A stretch of 64,000 bases of DNA from positions 124,001-188,000 of the forward strand of contig WIXG01000124.1 in assembly GCA_009869945.1 (NCBI GenBank). The letters run 5' to 3'. Positions 27,001 through 38,700 of the stretch are shown here, in pieces (the first letter of the stretch is position 1; each line of letters begins with the position of its first letter). A model generated the notes under the pieces. That model ran no database searches and was not told the origin of the DNA. It saw only the letters and a list, made by a program, of their open reading frames with translations. The stretch comes from Mesaphorura yosii. Taxonomy: Eukaryota > Arthropoda > Collembola > Poduromorpha > Tullbergiidae. The translations under genes and the position numbers were made by a program.

Positions 27001-28296
27001 CGATCTTGTCCAACCATTCCCATTGCGTTGAGCTGTTGTCTTTATCTTTCATTTGTTATTTTCTAATTTTTTTTACTTCTCTTTCATTAATACAATGCAA
27101 TACAGGCAGCGATTCTTTCTTATAGTGTGATGCGACGACGTGCTACCGTACGCACACGTATTTGTCTTCTTTTTTTGTGTTTGTCAACCCCAAAAATGGA
27201 TGAAAGGAGAATTATTCCGAAAAAGTGAAAGAAAAGCACGGGAAAGAGCATTGACAAAGAGTGATAATAAGAGTCTCATAAGTTCATTATTCCCCTGTTT
27301 ATTCGATTCCAGTGCATTGCAGACCCGGAATTCACCTTTTACTTTCCAGGCGCATTTTTACTTAACACATTATGAACACAGCAGAACGGAGCATTGCACT
27401 TCACACTCCAGCGGCAGGACGTGTAATTCTTTTTATTCTTGTTATGCTATTTTCTCACACTTAATCTATGTCACATCTACGTCGCTGTCGAGTCGCGTTG
27501 CACCGTACCACTGGGCTGGCACTTTGGCACACTTCCTCGTCCCGTCGTGCGTTGTTATGCCGTGTGTTCTTTTCCTGGAAGGGTGAAATTATTTCAATAT
27601 TTCATTATCTGCGTTACAAAGTTCATATTTCATTAATGAATGCAGTGCACCGTGTTGCGTTGCGAGTAGAGAAATGTGAAGCATATTAATTTTCGTCTAA
27701 CAGATTCATAAAGAAAAAATAATTCACTTACAAATGCGGTGACATGAAAGGACTGCAGAAATTACATTAAAGTGGCCCCGTGTCAAATCTAGTTCGTTTT
27801 AACAAGAGGAACGTGGAGTAGTAACACAATGAATGGAAAGGGTGATTGGTGATTGCGTATGTGCTATGTGGCTTGGCTCTGGGCTCTGATGCTACGCTAG
27901 GCGGCACGACACTGTATTCCACTAATAATTCATTCACTGCATGTCTCAGTTCATTTTGTCATTGTTGTGTAAAGTGTCCATAGTTATTGAATAGCACTTC
28001 AATTGTTCGGGCAGAAAAGAAGTAGACAGATCATGAAATTGTGACATTCCTTCCTTCTCTTGATGGCCAAACATCCCTTTCCAGGTTTACCGATGGAGAT
28101 CAGAAGAAACGAAGTGAGAGAACGAGAGACGAATGAGAAAAACCATTAGCGATAGATAATGAAATATTCTGTATTAACTTATCAAAGAAAAGAATATCAC
28201 AGTCGCAACATAGTCACTCATTGAAGATATACTTCTGATTTTGTTCATGTTTCCAAGAAAGCGTTTTCTGTTTGAAACTTTTCAGAAAAGTAAGTT
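18064..28296. other. 10-kb non-coding tract upstream of the Beat exons
   Basis: No gene is supported. The stretch probably holds the long first intron and distal 5' exon(s) of the Beat gene, plus intergenic DNA before the secreted-protein pair. The longest frame (27140-27586, plus) looks like chance. I see no transposon ORF, terminal repeat or long tandem array. Confidence 0.45.
25828..25850 (-). other. Candidate distal 5' coding exon for the Beat gene
   Basis: On the minus strand an ATG at 25850 encodes MLLAVLL and then meets a consensus donor, GAG|GTAAGT. This looks like the start of a signal peptide, which the Beat gene needs and lacks. The exon ends in phase 2, while the first known Beat exon needs a phase-1 donor, so at least one further exon would have to lie between. 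That mismatch keeps confidence low. Confidence 0.15.
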
Positions 28297-28394
28297 TTTA
28301 TTACAGGAAGTACAGACATGGAATTCGACATTTAATCGACGAGACGAGTGCTGTGTATTGAAATAATTACACATTTTGTACCGGCGATTTCGTC

Positions 28395-29030
28395 CTAAAC
28401 CACCCCGAGAACTTGTGCTTGGCATTGCTGAAAAATCATATGATTCAAATTGAAGCAATTGAAACTTTTCTGTAAATGACTCCTTTACGAATGCGCTTAC
28501 GTTGACTTTTGTTACAGCGTCAGTCAAATTCAACCCAGTAGCCATGAAATTCTGAGTTAGACACGTAGCGTACTGTGAATCAGAGTTTAAGATTGATTTC
28601 GCATTGTCGAATTAATTCTAATTGTCATTCTCATTACTCACCTGTGAAAACTTGCCCATATTTTTGCAGACGTTACAGATTCCACGCACCGTACTCAGAT
28701 CGCGACCATAAATTTCCTGCTGGCACTTAATGAACTCGGGCTTGCCCTGCACACAATATTCGTTATGAAGGTTTCTCCAGTCACGGTATTTTGACCGTGA
28801 GATTGTGACCTTACCGGTGCATAATCATAACACTCGAAGAACTCCGCTGCGGTCATCTTATTCATTTTACTTGGATGACATACGGCACGGCCTATTTTTA
28901 GCGTGGACTCCATATCAGCACCAATCGCACTTTCACTACCCAGAAAATTATTCCACAGAACAAAGACCACAGCAAGTAACACTTGCAGGAGTTGCCCGTT
29001 TCGCCAATGAGTTAGTGAACGGAAATCCAT
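28395..29030 (-). CDS. Small secreted cysteine-rich protein, tandem paralogue 1
   Basis: I do not recognise this family. Four exons (28815-29030, 28642-28746, 28501-28572, 28395-28427), all split in phase 0, encode 141 residues. An N-terminal hydrophobic segment (about residues 13-30, LLQVLLAVVFVLW) is a likely signal peptide. The mature part has seven cysteines at 51, 67, 80, 96, 99, 111 and 133. Conserved blocks are TLKIGRA, FFECY, APGKPEF, YG.D.ST and VLGV at the end. There is no transmembrane segment after the signal, and the predicted protein is about 105 residues and probably helical. The neighbour 200 bp upstream (29232-29863) is a clear paralogue with the same exon lengths. A TATAAATAG box lies about 60 bp before the ATG, and AATAAA (minus, 28297-28302) follows the stop. 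The third exon could be read through its donor into a longer tail, but the paralogue shows that splicing is right. Confidence 0.85.
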
Positions 29031-29084
29031 TTCTCAAATGAACTGAATGGTTGCGACTAAATTAAGATGACCGAATCATGCCCA

Positions 29085-29093
29085 CTATTTATA
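29085..29093 (-). promoter_or_regulatory. TATA box of secreted paralogue 1
   Basis: TATAAATAG on the minus strand lies 55-63 bp upstream of the ATG at 29030. The same nine bases precede paralogue 2. A start site 25-32 bp downstream would leave a leader of roughly 30-40 nt. Confidence 0.55.
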
Positions 29094-29231
29094 CACGACC
29101 AATTTTCATTCAGGAATAATTTTATTGAAACAACTAAGTAATTGCTAATTACATCATAGAGAGAGACACAAAGAGCTTGAAATTGGCAAAGCTGAGCTGT
29201 TGTCGGAAGAATGATCATGGCTTCTGCTGTT

Positions 29232-29863
29232 TTATTCGACTCCCAGGACATAAGATTGGCATTTCTGTTAATATGCAAATAAATTACTCAATGGGCTAAA
29301 GTCAAATACAGTAAACAGAAGTGCACTTACATTGACCTGTCCCACCGCGTCAAACATGTCTACTTTTGCAGCTGCAAATTCTTGGCGAAGGCATCCGGCG
29401 TACTATAATTGTGAAACACAAATTAATACATTGAAGTCTTTACGATGAAGTCAACTTTGAAGGATCAGATTAACTTACCTGCAGCACTTTGTCTCTGCTT
29501 TCACAAACTTTGGCGACTCCGGCGGTTGTGCTCATGTCCGTTCCGTAAACGCGGTTTTGGCAGGTCATGAATTGTGGTTTGCCCTTAAATAAAACCGATC
29601 CAAGTACATGAAATTCGCAATGAACAGCACCTGACTCGCCCACGCGAAAAGTACAAAGATGGACTTACTGGTGCGTGACTGTAACAGTCAAAGAATTTCG
29701 TAATCGTCTCCTCGGTGTTTTGGGAGCACATGGCTCGGCCAATCTTCAGTGTCGATTGAAGAAGATCTGCAGGATTATTTGTAGATGCTCCTTGACTCAA
29801 TTCGATGCTGTTGGCCAGGACAAGAGTCACCGCTGCCAATGCAAACAAACGCAAGCTGCCCAT
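29232..29863 (-). CDS. Small secreted cysteine-rich protein, tandem paralogue 2
   Basis: This is the second member of the unrecognised family. Four phase-0 exons (29669-29863, 29479-29583, 29331-29402, 29232-29264) encode 134 residues. Exons 2, 3 and 4 are 105, 72 and 33 nt, exactly as in paralogue 1. A signal peptide is likely (LFALAAVTLVLA, residues 6-17). Six cysteines at 46, 60, 73, 92, 104 and 126 match six of the seven in paralogue 1, so three disulfides are likely and the extra Cys96 of paralogue 1 is unpaired or new. Counting by eye, 34 of 69 residues in exons 2-4 are identical. The start at 29863 (MGSLRLF) is preferred over in-frame codons further upstream, because it puts the hydrophobic core near the N-terminus. 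AATAAA (minus) at 29121-29126 follows the stop. No enzyme motif is visible; a binding or structural extracellular role is possible but unproven. Confidence 0.86.
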
Positions 29864-30001
29864 GATTGAGTGACTGAGTTGTAAATCTCGTGATACTCGT
29901 GAAGGTACTTGTAACAAGTAGTGAAATCGAGGACTGTGTTAATAAAGATGATGATAGCACAGAATGCGAATGCAAAGTGGCGTGATTTGCAATAATTGAC
30001 T

Positions 30002-30010
30002 CTATTTATA
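30002..30010 (-). promoter_or_regulatory. TATA box of secreted paralogue 2
   Basis: TATAAATAG on the minus strand lies about 140 bp upstream of the ATG at 29863. It is identical to the box of paralogue 1, so the promoter core was probably duplicated with the gene. Confidence 0.55.
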
Positions 30011-33000
30011 ATGCCGGCACCCCGCTTCACCCATCTTGTCCATGTCCAGTGGGTATTTACACCCATGCCACCGATACCCAGTACTTGCCAGTACCAGTAT
30101 GATCTTTGTCCGTTCATTGTTTACCCAGGACAAGAAGCGTTGTGTTACGCAACAATTCAATATTGTAAACCACACAAATGTTATATAATTAGAATGATTC
30201 TGCAAAAAAGAGAGCATTTGATACGTTGATGGCTCTCGATTTGTTGGGCTGACTGCGTAAAACCCTTAAAGAGTCACAGAAGAAGCCAGCAAACATACTT
30301 TGGACTTGGACCACGCTGCATATGCAAATCAGGTAGTCTAAGAGTCAATGTCAAGAAATGCGTCCGGCGCCGGTCTAAAGTCTAAGTACCGCCGAGCATA
30401 ATTAAGTCAAGTCACAGTCAAGGTGTACAAGTTCTGTATACTGCTAACTATCGGACAGTAACCAAGGTTGAATTTCGAGGAGAGTTCCACGGCCAAAATC
30501 AGCAGATATGATATTTTATGGAAAAATTAAGGTGAAATAGGTTAGACAATGGCGAGACGATTTGGGGAGTTCCAAAGTCGCGAAAGGTGTTTGTGTTAAT
30601 TACATATACACGTATCAAATTACAGTTTGCCACGCTTCCATGTATACGCTTGGGTGCTAGCCAAGGCGAATATGAATCGAAGAAAGATCATGTCCATAAT
30701 CTAAATCACCATCAATACTGTTCGATAATGAGGCACATATTAAACAATGCCGGGGCTTCTCGAAGACGTCGCAAAAGTAAATGTAGAAGCTGCAGGCGAA
30801 ATGCACGTGCACACTTGAGAAAGCTCACGCGAATCTTGTGAAGTGTTCTATATAATTTAATCAAAATGGATATCTTGACAATCTTGATCTCCCACGGTGT
30901 CGGACTCGGCCATCATTAATATTCGTTACGCTAGGACTCAATGCGGCCAATAGTGTCATGATTTTATTAGGCTGATTACCAAATCATGCGAGCTACGGGA
31001 TTATCGCGAAGCGCAACCTAAGCAAATCATTCTAAATAAAATCTCGCCATTGTGAGTGTTGAAATGTAAATGGTGGCATTTCATTAATGGCCGAACAAAA
31101 GACGCCAAAGCTACCGCGCGCTTCCGAATCCAAGTATCACACCTGGTCTACCTGGCACATTAATAATATTTTCGATGGTTTTCTCGGCACGATCTGCATA
31201 AACTTAGCGGAAAGTTGAATTTTATGCAAAAAATGTCTTACTTTATTTCTCAACTCAGCGGCATAGCAAGCGAAAAGTTTTGGCAGACTCTGACTCTCGT
31301 ACTTATTGTACTTAGTGGCAGAGGCAATGGTAGTTACTTCTCTCTTCGTATTATTAAACCAGATGAAATATGAATATCCATTACCTGCTAAAAACTTCTA
31401 TTTTTCTACTTTCAAACTGTTCCATTCACACCCCCATGTGAATTTCCCACTTTGCGATTCTTGATACTTTGCTTTGCCTGAATTGAAAATTCTCAAGTCT
31501 GACTGTTCTCATTCCGGTTCCCGTTCGTGCCTTGCCGCAGCGCAGATTAGATACGCTTGATGTGAAGATCATTCAACACTACTGCGTTCAAGCAGAGCTC
31601 AGGCCGGAATGAATGAGTTGAATCAACAAGATTTTTACTGGGATACATTTTTGTGGTATCATCAAAATTCCAATAATATCGCAGCGTTTTCGATTCCATT
31701 TCCAGTTTTCCCCAATGACCCGGCCTCGCGTCTCGCTCCTTGATAACTTTTCGAAATCCTTCGATTCTCATCAAATTCCCCTCGGATTCGAATCTTTTAC
31801 GCCTTTTACGAATTCATTTATTTCCCTTCTTCTCCAAAGTTCACTTTGCCTTATAAATTCGTAATTTTCGCCTCTCCATCACTCGCCGTGCATGGAACCT
31901 TGATTTTTACCTTTTGTATTCCCGGAATACGCAAAATTGCTGTTGATGCCATAAAAGTTTGGGACAACCAGAATGCAAGGCAAGCAGACCACCGAGCTTG
32001 GAACCCGGGCCGACTAGCCGAAGTCATGGAACGGGTAGACTGGAACTAGCTGAATTTTGATTTGGTAATGTTATTAAGCCAAATGAGTTCGAAACATAAA
32101 TTAGATTAATTCACTTTGTTCGGGAGCATACTTTCTGCCTTCCAACTTGTGAACTTCCAACTCCAACCTTTGACTCCGAATCTCAGGTTTTACGTGAGCT
32201 GAATAAACGAATTACCGAATCATTACTTCCGATGTGAGAACGATGAATGAGGCTCAGGAATCATTGCGTTTGGATTTGGGGACTTAGCTTCGAGAACTGT
32301 GAGTGGCTCTTCCAAAATGCTGACTTCACCTAAGCCTACTCCTTCGTAAAATTGAATCAGCTTTGAGAGAAGACAAAGGATTGCTGGAAGCAACAGGTGC
32401 AATTACAATTAATCAGTTTACGGATTACGGACGCGAGTTGACTCGTTATTGGAATTGAATTGCAAGGGTTTGATGGAAAAATTCGCAACTAGCATCAACT
32501 CAAGCCGTGCACTGTATCCTAAATCAATCCGAATCAAAGATCGAGTGTGTTGAGTATTGAGTAATTCAACAAATTCAGTTTGGTTCAGCCAACATAACAT
32601 TAAGCAATTAAACCAAAAGCAAAAAACTTCTTGAAGGTTATGCTGTGTAGCCGCCGTTTGAATACTGAAACGAGACGCAACAAATAAGAACTGAAGTTGT
32701 AGGTGAAACGAGTGTCACAATACATCACGATTAAGTTATGCGTTGAGGACGACATGCACTCTTGGAGCCTCAAAATATTATATTCGCAGATTTTATTACT
32801 TTACAAAGTGCCATAAAACTAGAATCCAATACACGCATATTTTATTGAACATTGCGCGAGTAGTGCGGTGAATAGTGAATTCACGTTCGTTTTTCGTGTT
32901 CGCATTATTGTAATCCATAAATACGCAATAAAGGGTAAAGCCACGTGCATTATAATAATTTACAATGTGCACTGTAATAGTAATAACCATAAATGTAGCA

Positions 33001-34792
33001 ATTACACGTTTAAGATGCAATTTATCATAAGCATCAGTGACAATGGCAGTTGTAACCCAGCCAAACAGTCACCACGACCATAATCGTCATGCCCGTAATA
33101 CCTGAATTGTAGAAAGAGAAATTGGAAAAATACGGAAATGTAATTGATTTCACTGCGAGTGTGAGTCTCGTGCGTCGTGCGACGTGTCATTCAGGAAGAT
33201 TTTCCAAAATGCGGGTGGATCGGTGCACAGAACTTTTTCTCCGTGCAAGAACAAAGTTAGCGAGGCAGGCATCAGTTGCTTTTCTCTTCCACGACTTTTT
33301 GCTCTTATCTTTTAAGTGCTGACCAGAATCCAGAATAAAGAAAGGTTATTTCTCTTTTCTTCCTAGTTTCTCTATCATTCACGGACTCTGTACATAAATA
33401 TATATTTTTACTCGTTCAATCGTCATCTCATTGGAAAAGTTGTGACTCAACGTTTCCTGAATGAGAGGTAAGATCGCCTCGTGAGTTCCCTCAGGTCCCG
33501 TCCAGTCTGCAAGGTGCGCTGGACCCGAAGATTAGTAGTCAGATCGCAGTTTCTACAGACAGCAAGTTTATGCCACAATTCCAGCCTTGACTTGACTTCA
33601 TGTGGCCTCCAGTTTCAGGGCTGCGGCTGAAGCTTGCTTCTTGTCCTGTTAGAGTGTTAGACCTTGCGATCAGTTTTGTGGGTTTCATCTTTTCAGCTGG
33701 ATCAATATAATCTAAAATAATTTTCGCCTTCACTTTCTCACCTCCATTGGTCAATCATGTGGCATATGGTCATAGTCGGTCTCGGTCGGGTAGTCAGTCA
33801 AGTCACAAGTGAGTGAAAAGTGCTCTGGAATGAAATTTATAGAAGATGGTTCCGGTTCCCAGCTCCCAGAGACTCAGAAGTGCATAACAGATTAAATTGA
33901 TATCTTCATGAAGGAGGTGGAGAATGGTGAATGGAGGTGCGGTGAAAGTTAGAATAGAATTGGAGAAAGTCATCAAAATTAAATGCCACACTCACTCTCA
34001 CTTTTTGCCAGGTTGGATGTGTGGATTCTTATTGCCCCACATACCATAAAACTTTTTCGATGGTCATACGAACGTGGAACTTTTTCACTCATGACTCATA
34101 TGATGTGAGCTTTAGTTTCTAATGCTGTGGTATGCCAAAATCCCCAGATCTAGATATTGCATTCTTTCTTCACGAAGACCTCTGCGCCCTGTGCTTGGAG
34201 ACTTTCTCACAACCTTCATCGCCGCCACTTTTTGAGATGCGAGGAATATTGTACAGCTTCATCAAAGTAGACTACACCAGTGGCGAAGTTTGAGTGCGAG
34301 CAGCCAATGTAATAAAGTTACCCTCTGTAAACCATATTGACCTACTCATCCAATTTACCAGATCATTCTGCCCAATTTCTACTACCACCCGTGTTGGAGA
34401 AAGGGTGCATTATGGAAGAAAGAGCCGTGGAAGGGAAGAGCCATAAAATAAACACGAGCTCAGTTTCCTTGCCTTGCCAATCAAAATTGGCATCACATTC
34501 TCGCCTGCTTTATATCCTAGCGCATGAAGCTCTAAAATATTAAGTGGTTATGGTGTTTTTGCAATAAAATGGAAGACATGCCGAAATAGTGCTACAAAGC
34601 TAAAAGAAGCGGTCGGAAATTGAATGGGCCCATGATCTCAGCGCCTTGCACAATGAGACAAGATTGCATTCCAATTACCTGCTTTAAACCATGACTCTAC
34701 TTTAAGCAGAAAATGCAGTACGCGCAAGTTTATGCAGTATATTATGCAACCTCGAGTTCCAGTGCTTCCAGATATGACAATGTCTCGTCCAA
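30011..34792. other. Intergenic DNA between the secreted pair and IMP3
   Basis: No gene is supported. Frames such as 31547-31774 (minus), 31846-32049 (plus) and 33539-33754 (minus) are under 80 codons. They have no recognisable domain or clear splice partner. I see no repeats or mobile element. Confidence 0.5.
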
Positions 34793-34798
34793 TTTATT
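34793..34798 (-). terminator. Polyadenylation signal of IMP3
   Basis: TTTATT on the plus strand is AATAAA on the minus strand, 117 bp beyond the IMP3 stop. Confidence 0.4.
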
Positions 34799-34914
34799 CA
34801 ATGTAGTTCATTGCTACATGTACATATATAAAATAAAAAAACTGGTTGGCTTAATGCGAATAACTGCGATCAAACATCACGGGCAGGGAAGGGACCAGGC
34901 GAATCAGGCCAACG

Positions 34915-35780
34915 CTACGCCATATCATAGTCATCTCGCTGCAATGAACCAAACATGTTACTTAATTCTGAAATGAGGACACAAATAAGCCCAAAATTCA
35001 AACGTCCACCAACTTACAGCTGACTGGTACTCCATGATATGCATCTTGATAGCAGAAGAATTAACCCACGTGACAAAATCTTCCAAGTTTCTGAAAATGT
35101 AAAAGGAATTTTCATTTCTGGCCACTTGAGAGCACAAAAACTATAAACTTGCCTCGTCACGAGAAGTGCTGGATCTTTCACGTGTTCGATACCGACGCGC
35201 ACATGCCCTTGTTCGATGAATCTTACGGCATCTTTAATTGTCTGTGCCATTTTATTCCTGACCATCACAACGGGCAATCTTCTACGGCAGAAACTGGATG
35301 CAGTGACGGAGTCGCATAATTCTAAAGATTGCCTTGTTGGAATGAGTCCCATTTGATATCTGGAAATTGAATCGAAATCATCGCGATGAATGGAATATCC
35401 CCGCTGTATGAATATACACCATTCCTAGAGCAAAAAAACTCACAGCTTCTCCAGCAGTTGAGCACCAGACTCCAGTCTAAATGAATTTTTAGGATCTAGT
35501 TGTTTAATTTTCCTGGCTAATTCCCTGATTTCCCGCGACAGTTTGTTGTACCTGTAAAGAAAATATCCGAAGTACCTTTTAAAACACGCCGCACGTGCAC
35601 GTAAGGACGACAAAACATGTTTTAAATCAATCGTCTGACTTACTTTGTGTAATCTTCTCTCTTTTGAATGTGATACTTCTTCATAATCTTGACCTCATGC
35701 AAATTGTTGTCAGCTTCCCAGTTGATAAAGTCAACCTTCTTGAGCAACTTCGCTTCATGGTATTTAAGTTTCCTTACCAT
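34915..35780 (-). CDS. IMP3: U3 small nucleolar ribonucleoprotein protein IMP3
   Basis: IMP3 is a nucleolar protein of the small-subunit processome. It binds U3 snoRNA and helps it pair with pre-rRNA in 18S maturation. Five exons on the minus strand join in frame: 35644-35780, 35444-35551, 35153-35359, 35018-35090 and 34915-34938, giving 182 residues (human 184). Recognisable blocks are [67 protein letters not shown], and the S4 RNA-binding core [10 protein letters not shown]...DPALLVTR, then [20 protein letters not shown]. The last exon is eight codons and gives RDDYDMA, matching the family ending RDDFDLEA. Intron 3 (35091-35152) starts with GC instead of GT (AG|GCAAGT). Reading through the last 79-bp intron would give a different tail, but the conserved ending supports splicing. 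Confidence 0.96.
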
Positions 35781-38700
35781 GATTATAGTTAAATATGCTC
35801 AAAATCAGAAATAAGTACAGACACTTGCGACCGTGCCTCCTTCAGCTGATTCTGGCGAATTTTTCTTCAGAAATTAGCTAATGCCTAATAAAATCAGCAG
35901 TTTAGTGGTAGTGAAGCAGTGTTTCGACGGTGTCGGCACAATTTCGTCGAGACGTCTGAGCATGTGGTTGTTCCCACCTTCTGGCAGTTTGAGTCTCTCA
36001 GTTCTGGCTCGTGTTCAACGAGTACAGAACAGAGGGAGACAAATGTAGCTGTAGCAAACGAGGTAGAACTCACGCGCAGCAGAACGGTCCGCACAATTCA
36101 TCGACTTAAATTCGGCCATTAACTTATCTCAAATTCCAATTCCGCTTTTGTTTCATTTGGGCATCCCGACATTTGCTGTCAAGTCAAGAGTCCAGAAAGA
36201 AAGTCACACTAGAAATCCACAAGTACATGAAATGTCATAACACCATAAAGATGGATTCAATTTCGTTCACTTTTAATTTATTCAGTGAAACTACGACTGT
36301 TGCAGAAAGTCTTCGAATCAGACTATTTCATCAGAAATTAGGGAAACATCGAAGCTAATTGGATAGCTCCAGAATTAGAATCCAGATTAACTACAGTTAA
36401 TGTTTTCAATCAGTGTAGCCCGTGACCGTTGTTGTAGCTGCTGCAGCGCGCTTAACTCACAGATAATGCATTTCGTCATTAAATAAATAATTGCGCCAAT
36501 CCGTAGTCGTTCGTCGTCGCAGTCCTTGTGCTGGCACGGCTGGCTAGTACAGCCACAGCACATTTATCAACATGTACCGTATTCTGCCTACGTGCAGCGC
36601 GTAATTGTAATCAAACTGCATTAACTTGGCTTGGCTGTACTTGGACTGCTAACTTGAAATTTAATATTATGAGAAACTTATTCGTCTCGTCTCAGCATTC
36701 TCATCATCATGCGATTGTGGATGTTGTTGGTGGTGGATGTGACTCAGTAATTCAGTTCTCAGTCGGTCTGACTGTTTTCGTGCACATTTGTACCTCACTG
36801 CACTGTTCATCACATTCAGAATCCACAGTAAAGCCAGGCCAAGCCAACTAATATTAAATAGGAAAATGAATTTTGTTTACCAATGCAGTGCGCTGTACTG
36901 TGGTACCGTGCGTCGTGGGTTTCTTGCCGATGCTGCTGCTATAGGGCAGGATAAGTTGACGAGATGTTGTTCATCCTTGGGTTGGTTAGCAGTTCGCGTA
37001 CACTGTAGAATGAAATCACTGAAACATAAAGTGTTACAATACATTAATACACTGGCAAGGCATTCTGCTGAAGGCAAACGATGCCTACGTGCTGCTACAA
37101 TAATAACCAGAATCTGAGAAATGACAATGCTTGGCTTTAGGGCAAAGTCAGGAAAGAGCCGACTCAGCAGCGGCGTCATAATTTCTATGTTCAACTCAAA
37201 TTCGAAATATTTAATCCTCAAGATTTGGAATGCCGAATCCAAAAATTCGAACTAGTGGCGAATTTTGGAGCAATTCTCTGCGAGTTGTCAGTGGATACAT
37301 TAAAATATCAAGAAGTGAAAAGCAGTTTCTCAAAGATTCCTCCGTTGTGACATATCAAAATGCTTATTAATTTTTTACACACGAAATTGGAGACAGTACA
37401 TGGAATTTTCATAATGTCAAAATGAGGTGTAAACATAAAACATAAGATTTGAGTTTGCCCTCCTCTAATAAACTATCATTTAGGAAAGAGACAATCACTC
37501 ATTCAGGAGCCAATTTCCTTGGGGCTTTTTCTGTTCGCCAATTTGTAACCAGCTAGCTGCTCTTGCTAAATCGCTCCATTTTTGTGCCACAAAACATTTG
37601 TATGTTTCTAAATCCTCTGCCACAAAACATTGCCCAACCCTAACTCAGACCCATCTTAAAGACGAGTAGTCAATTATAGCCTGAAATTGGGAGCAATATG
37701 CGTAAACTTCTTGCAAGAAGCGACTTGATATTCGAGGAACCTAAATGAGAATCTAGGATCACGTTTTACATTGTGCACTTAAAGAGGACGATCAGTATGA
37801 TTTGCCACTCACTATGCGATTGTCCAGTCCGACATTTTGCCGGCAGCCCAAACAACATTGAAATATCTCGATCCGATTCCTGCACTCAGGCAGAGTCGGA
37901 TTTCGGAATTATTTTGCTTATATTTCATAAAGGAATTTGAATATTGTACTGTGCTACAGCCTACAGCGGAAGAAACGCTGTGCGGAAACTCATAAATGTC
38001 TCGAATCCGTGGCTATCATTGAAAAAAGTTCAGCTTTCAATTTCTGTGGCGCCAGCCCAACAGTTAACCGGTATTTCTTTTCTGGACACTCTGCTAAAGT
38101 TGAAAGACAGGCAGGCTTTAGACGAACAGAAACAAAAACCAGAACTAAAGTGGATGAATTCGCATACACGAGCCATGGACTGATGAGTTAACCAGCGAAG
38201 CCAAGCGCGTTTGGCGCTTGTGCTTGGAGCTTGCATCAGCATTAGCTTTTGGTTTACTACAGAAGGTGCTAGTTAAATGCTCAGCTTCGATTCTACTCGC
38301 TCAAACTAACGTCGAACTAGCACCATTTATTTTTGTTCGTTTATATGTACACTTTATCAGGACGCTGCACATTTCCAGCCAAATTCAGATTTGATTCATT
38401 CAGTGAATTTCGCTCTGGCTCATGTTATTTAAATTAACACCTTAAGGAAGCAGAATGGCATTGGCGGGTGCCTCGTGGCATGGCAAATCAGTTTTCGCAC
38501 TGCGTAGTACTTTAAAAGCATGTTACGTAACTATGAAATTGAAGCAATTTCAAATCCACGTATCACTGTTACAGAGTCACAGTATTCGCGTCGTCATTTG
38601 CACTCAGCCCAGAATTGCTAAATCATTTATGTGCCAAACTGACGGTCAACGTGAGACCAGCAGCGGTGACCACTTTATTCGTTTCATCGCAGTAGTCATT

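Noticed and set aside
27140-27586. 148-codon plus-strand frame with a hydrophobic start
   Set aside because: The first codon is not an ATG. Beyond the first few residues the composition is Ser/His/Cys-heavy and erratic, as in translated non-coding DNA.
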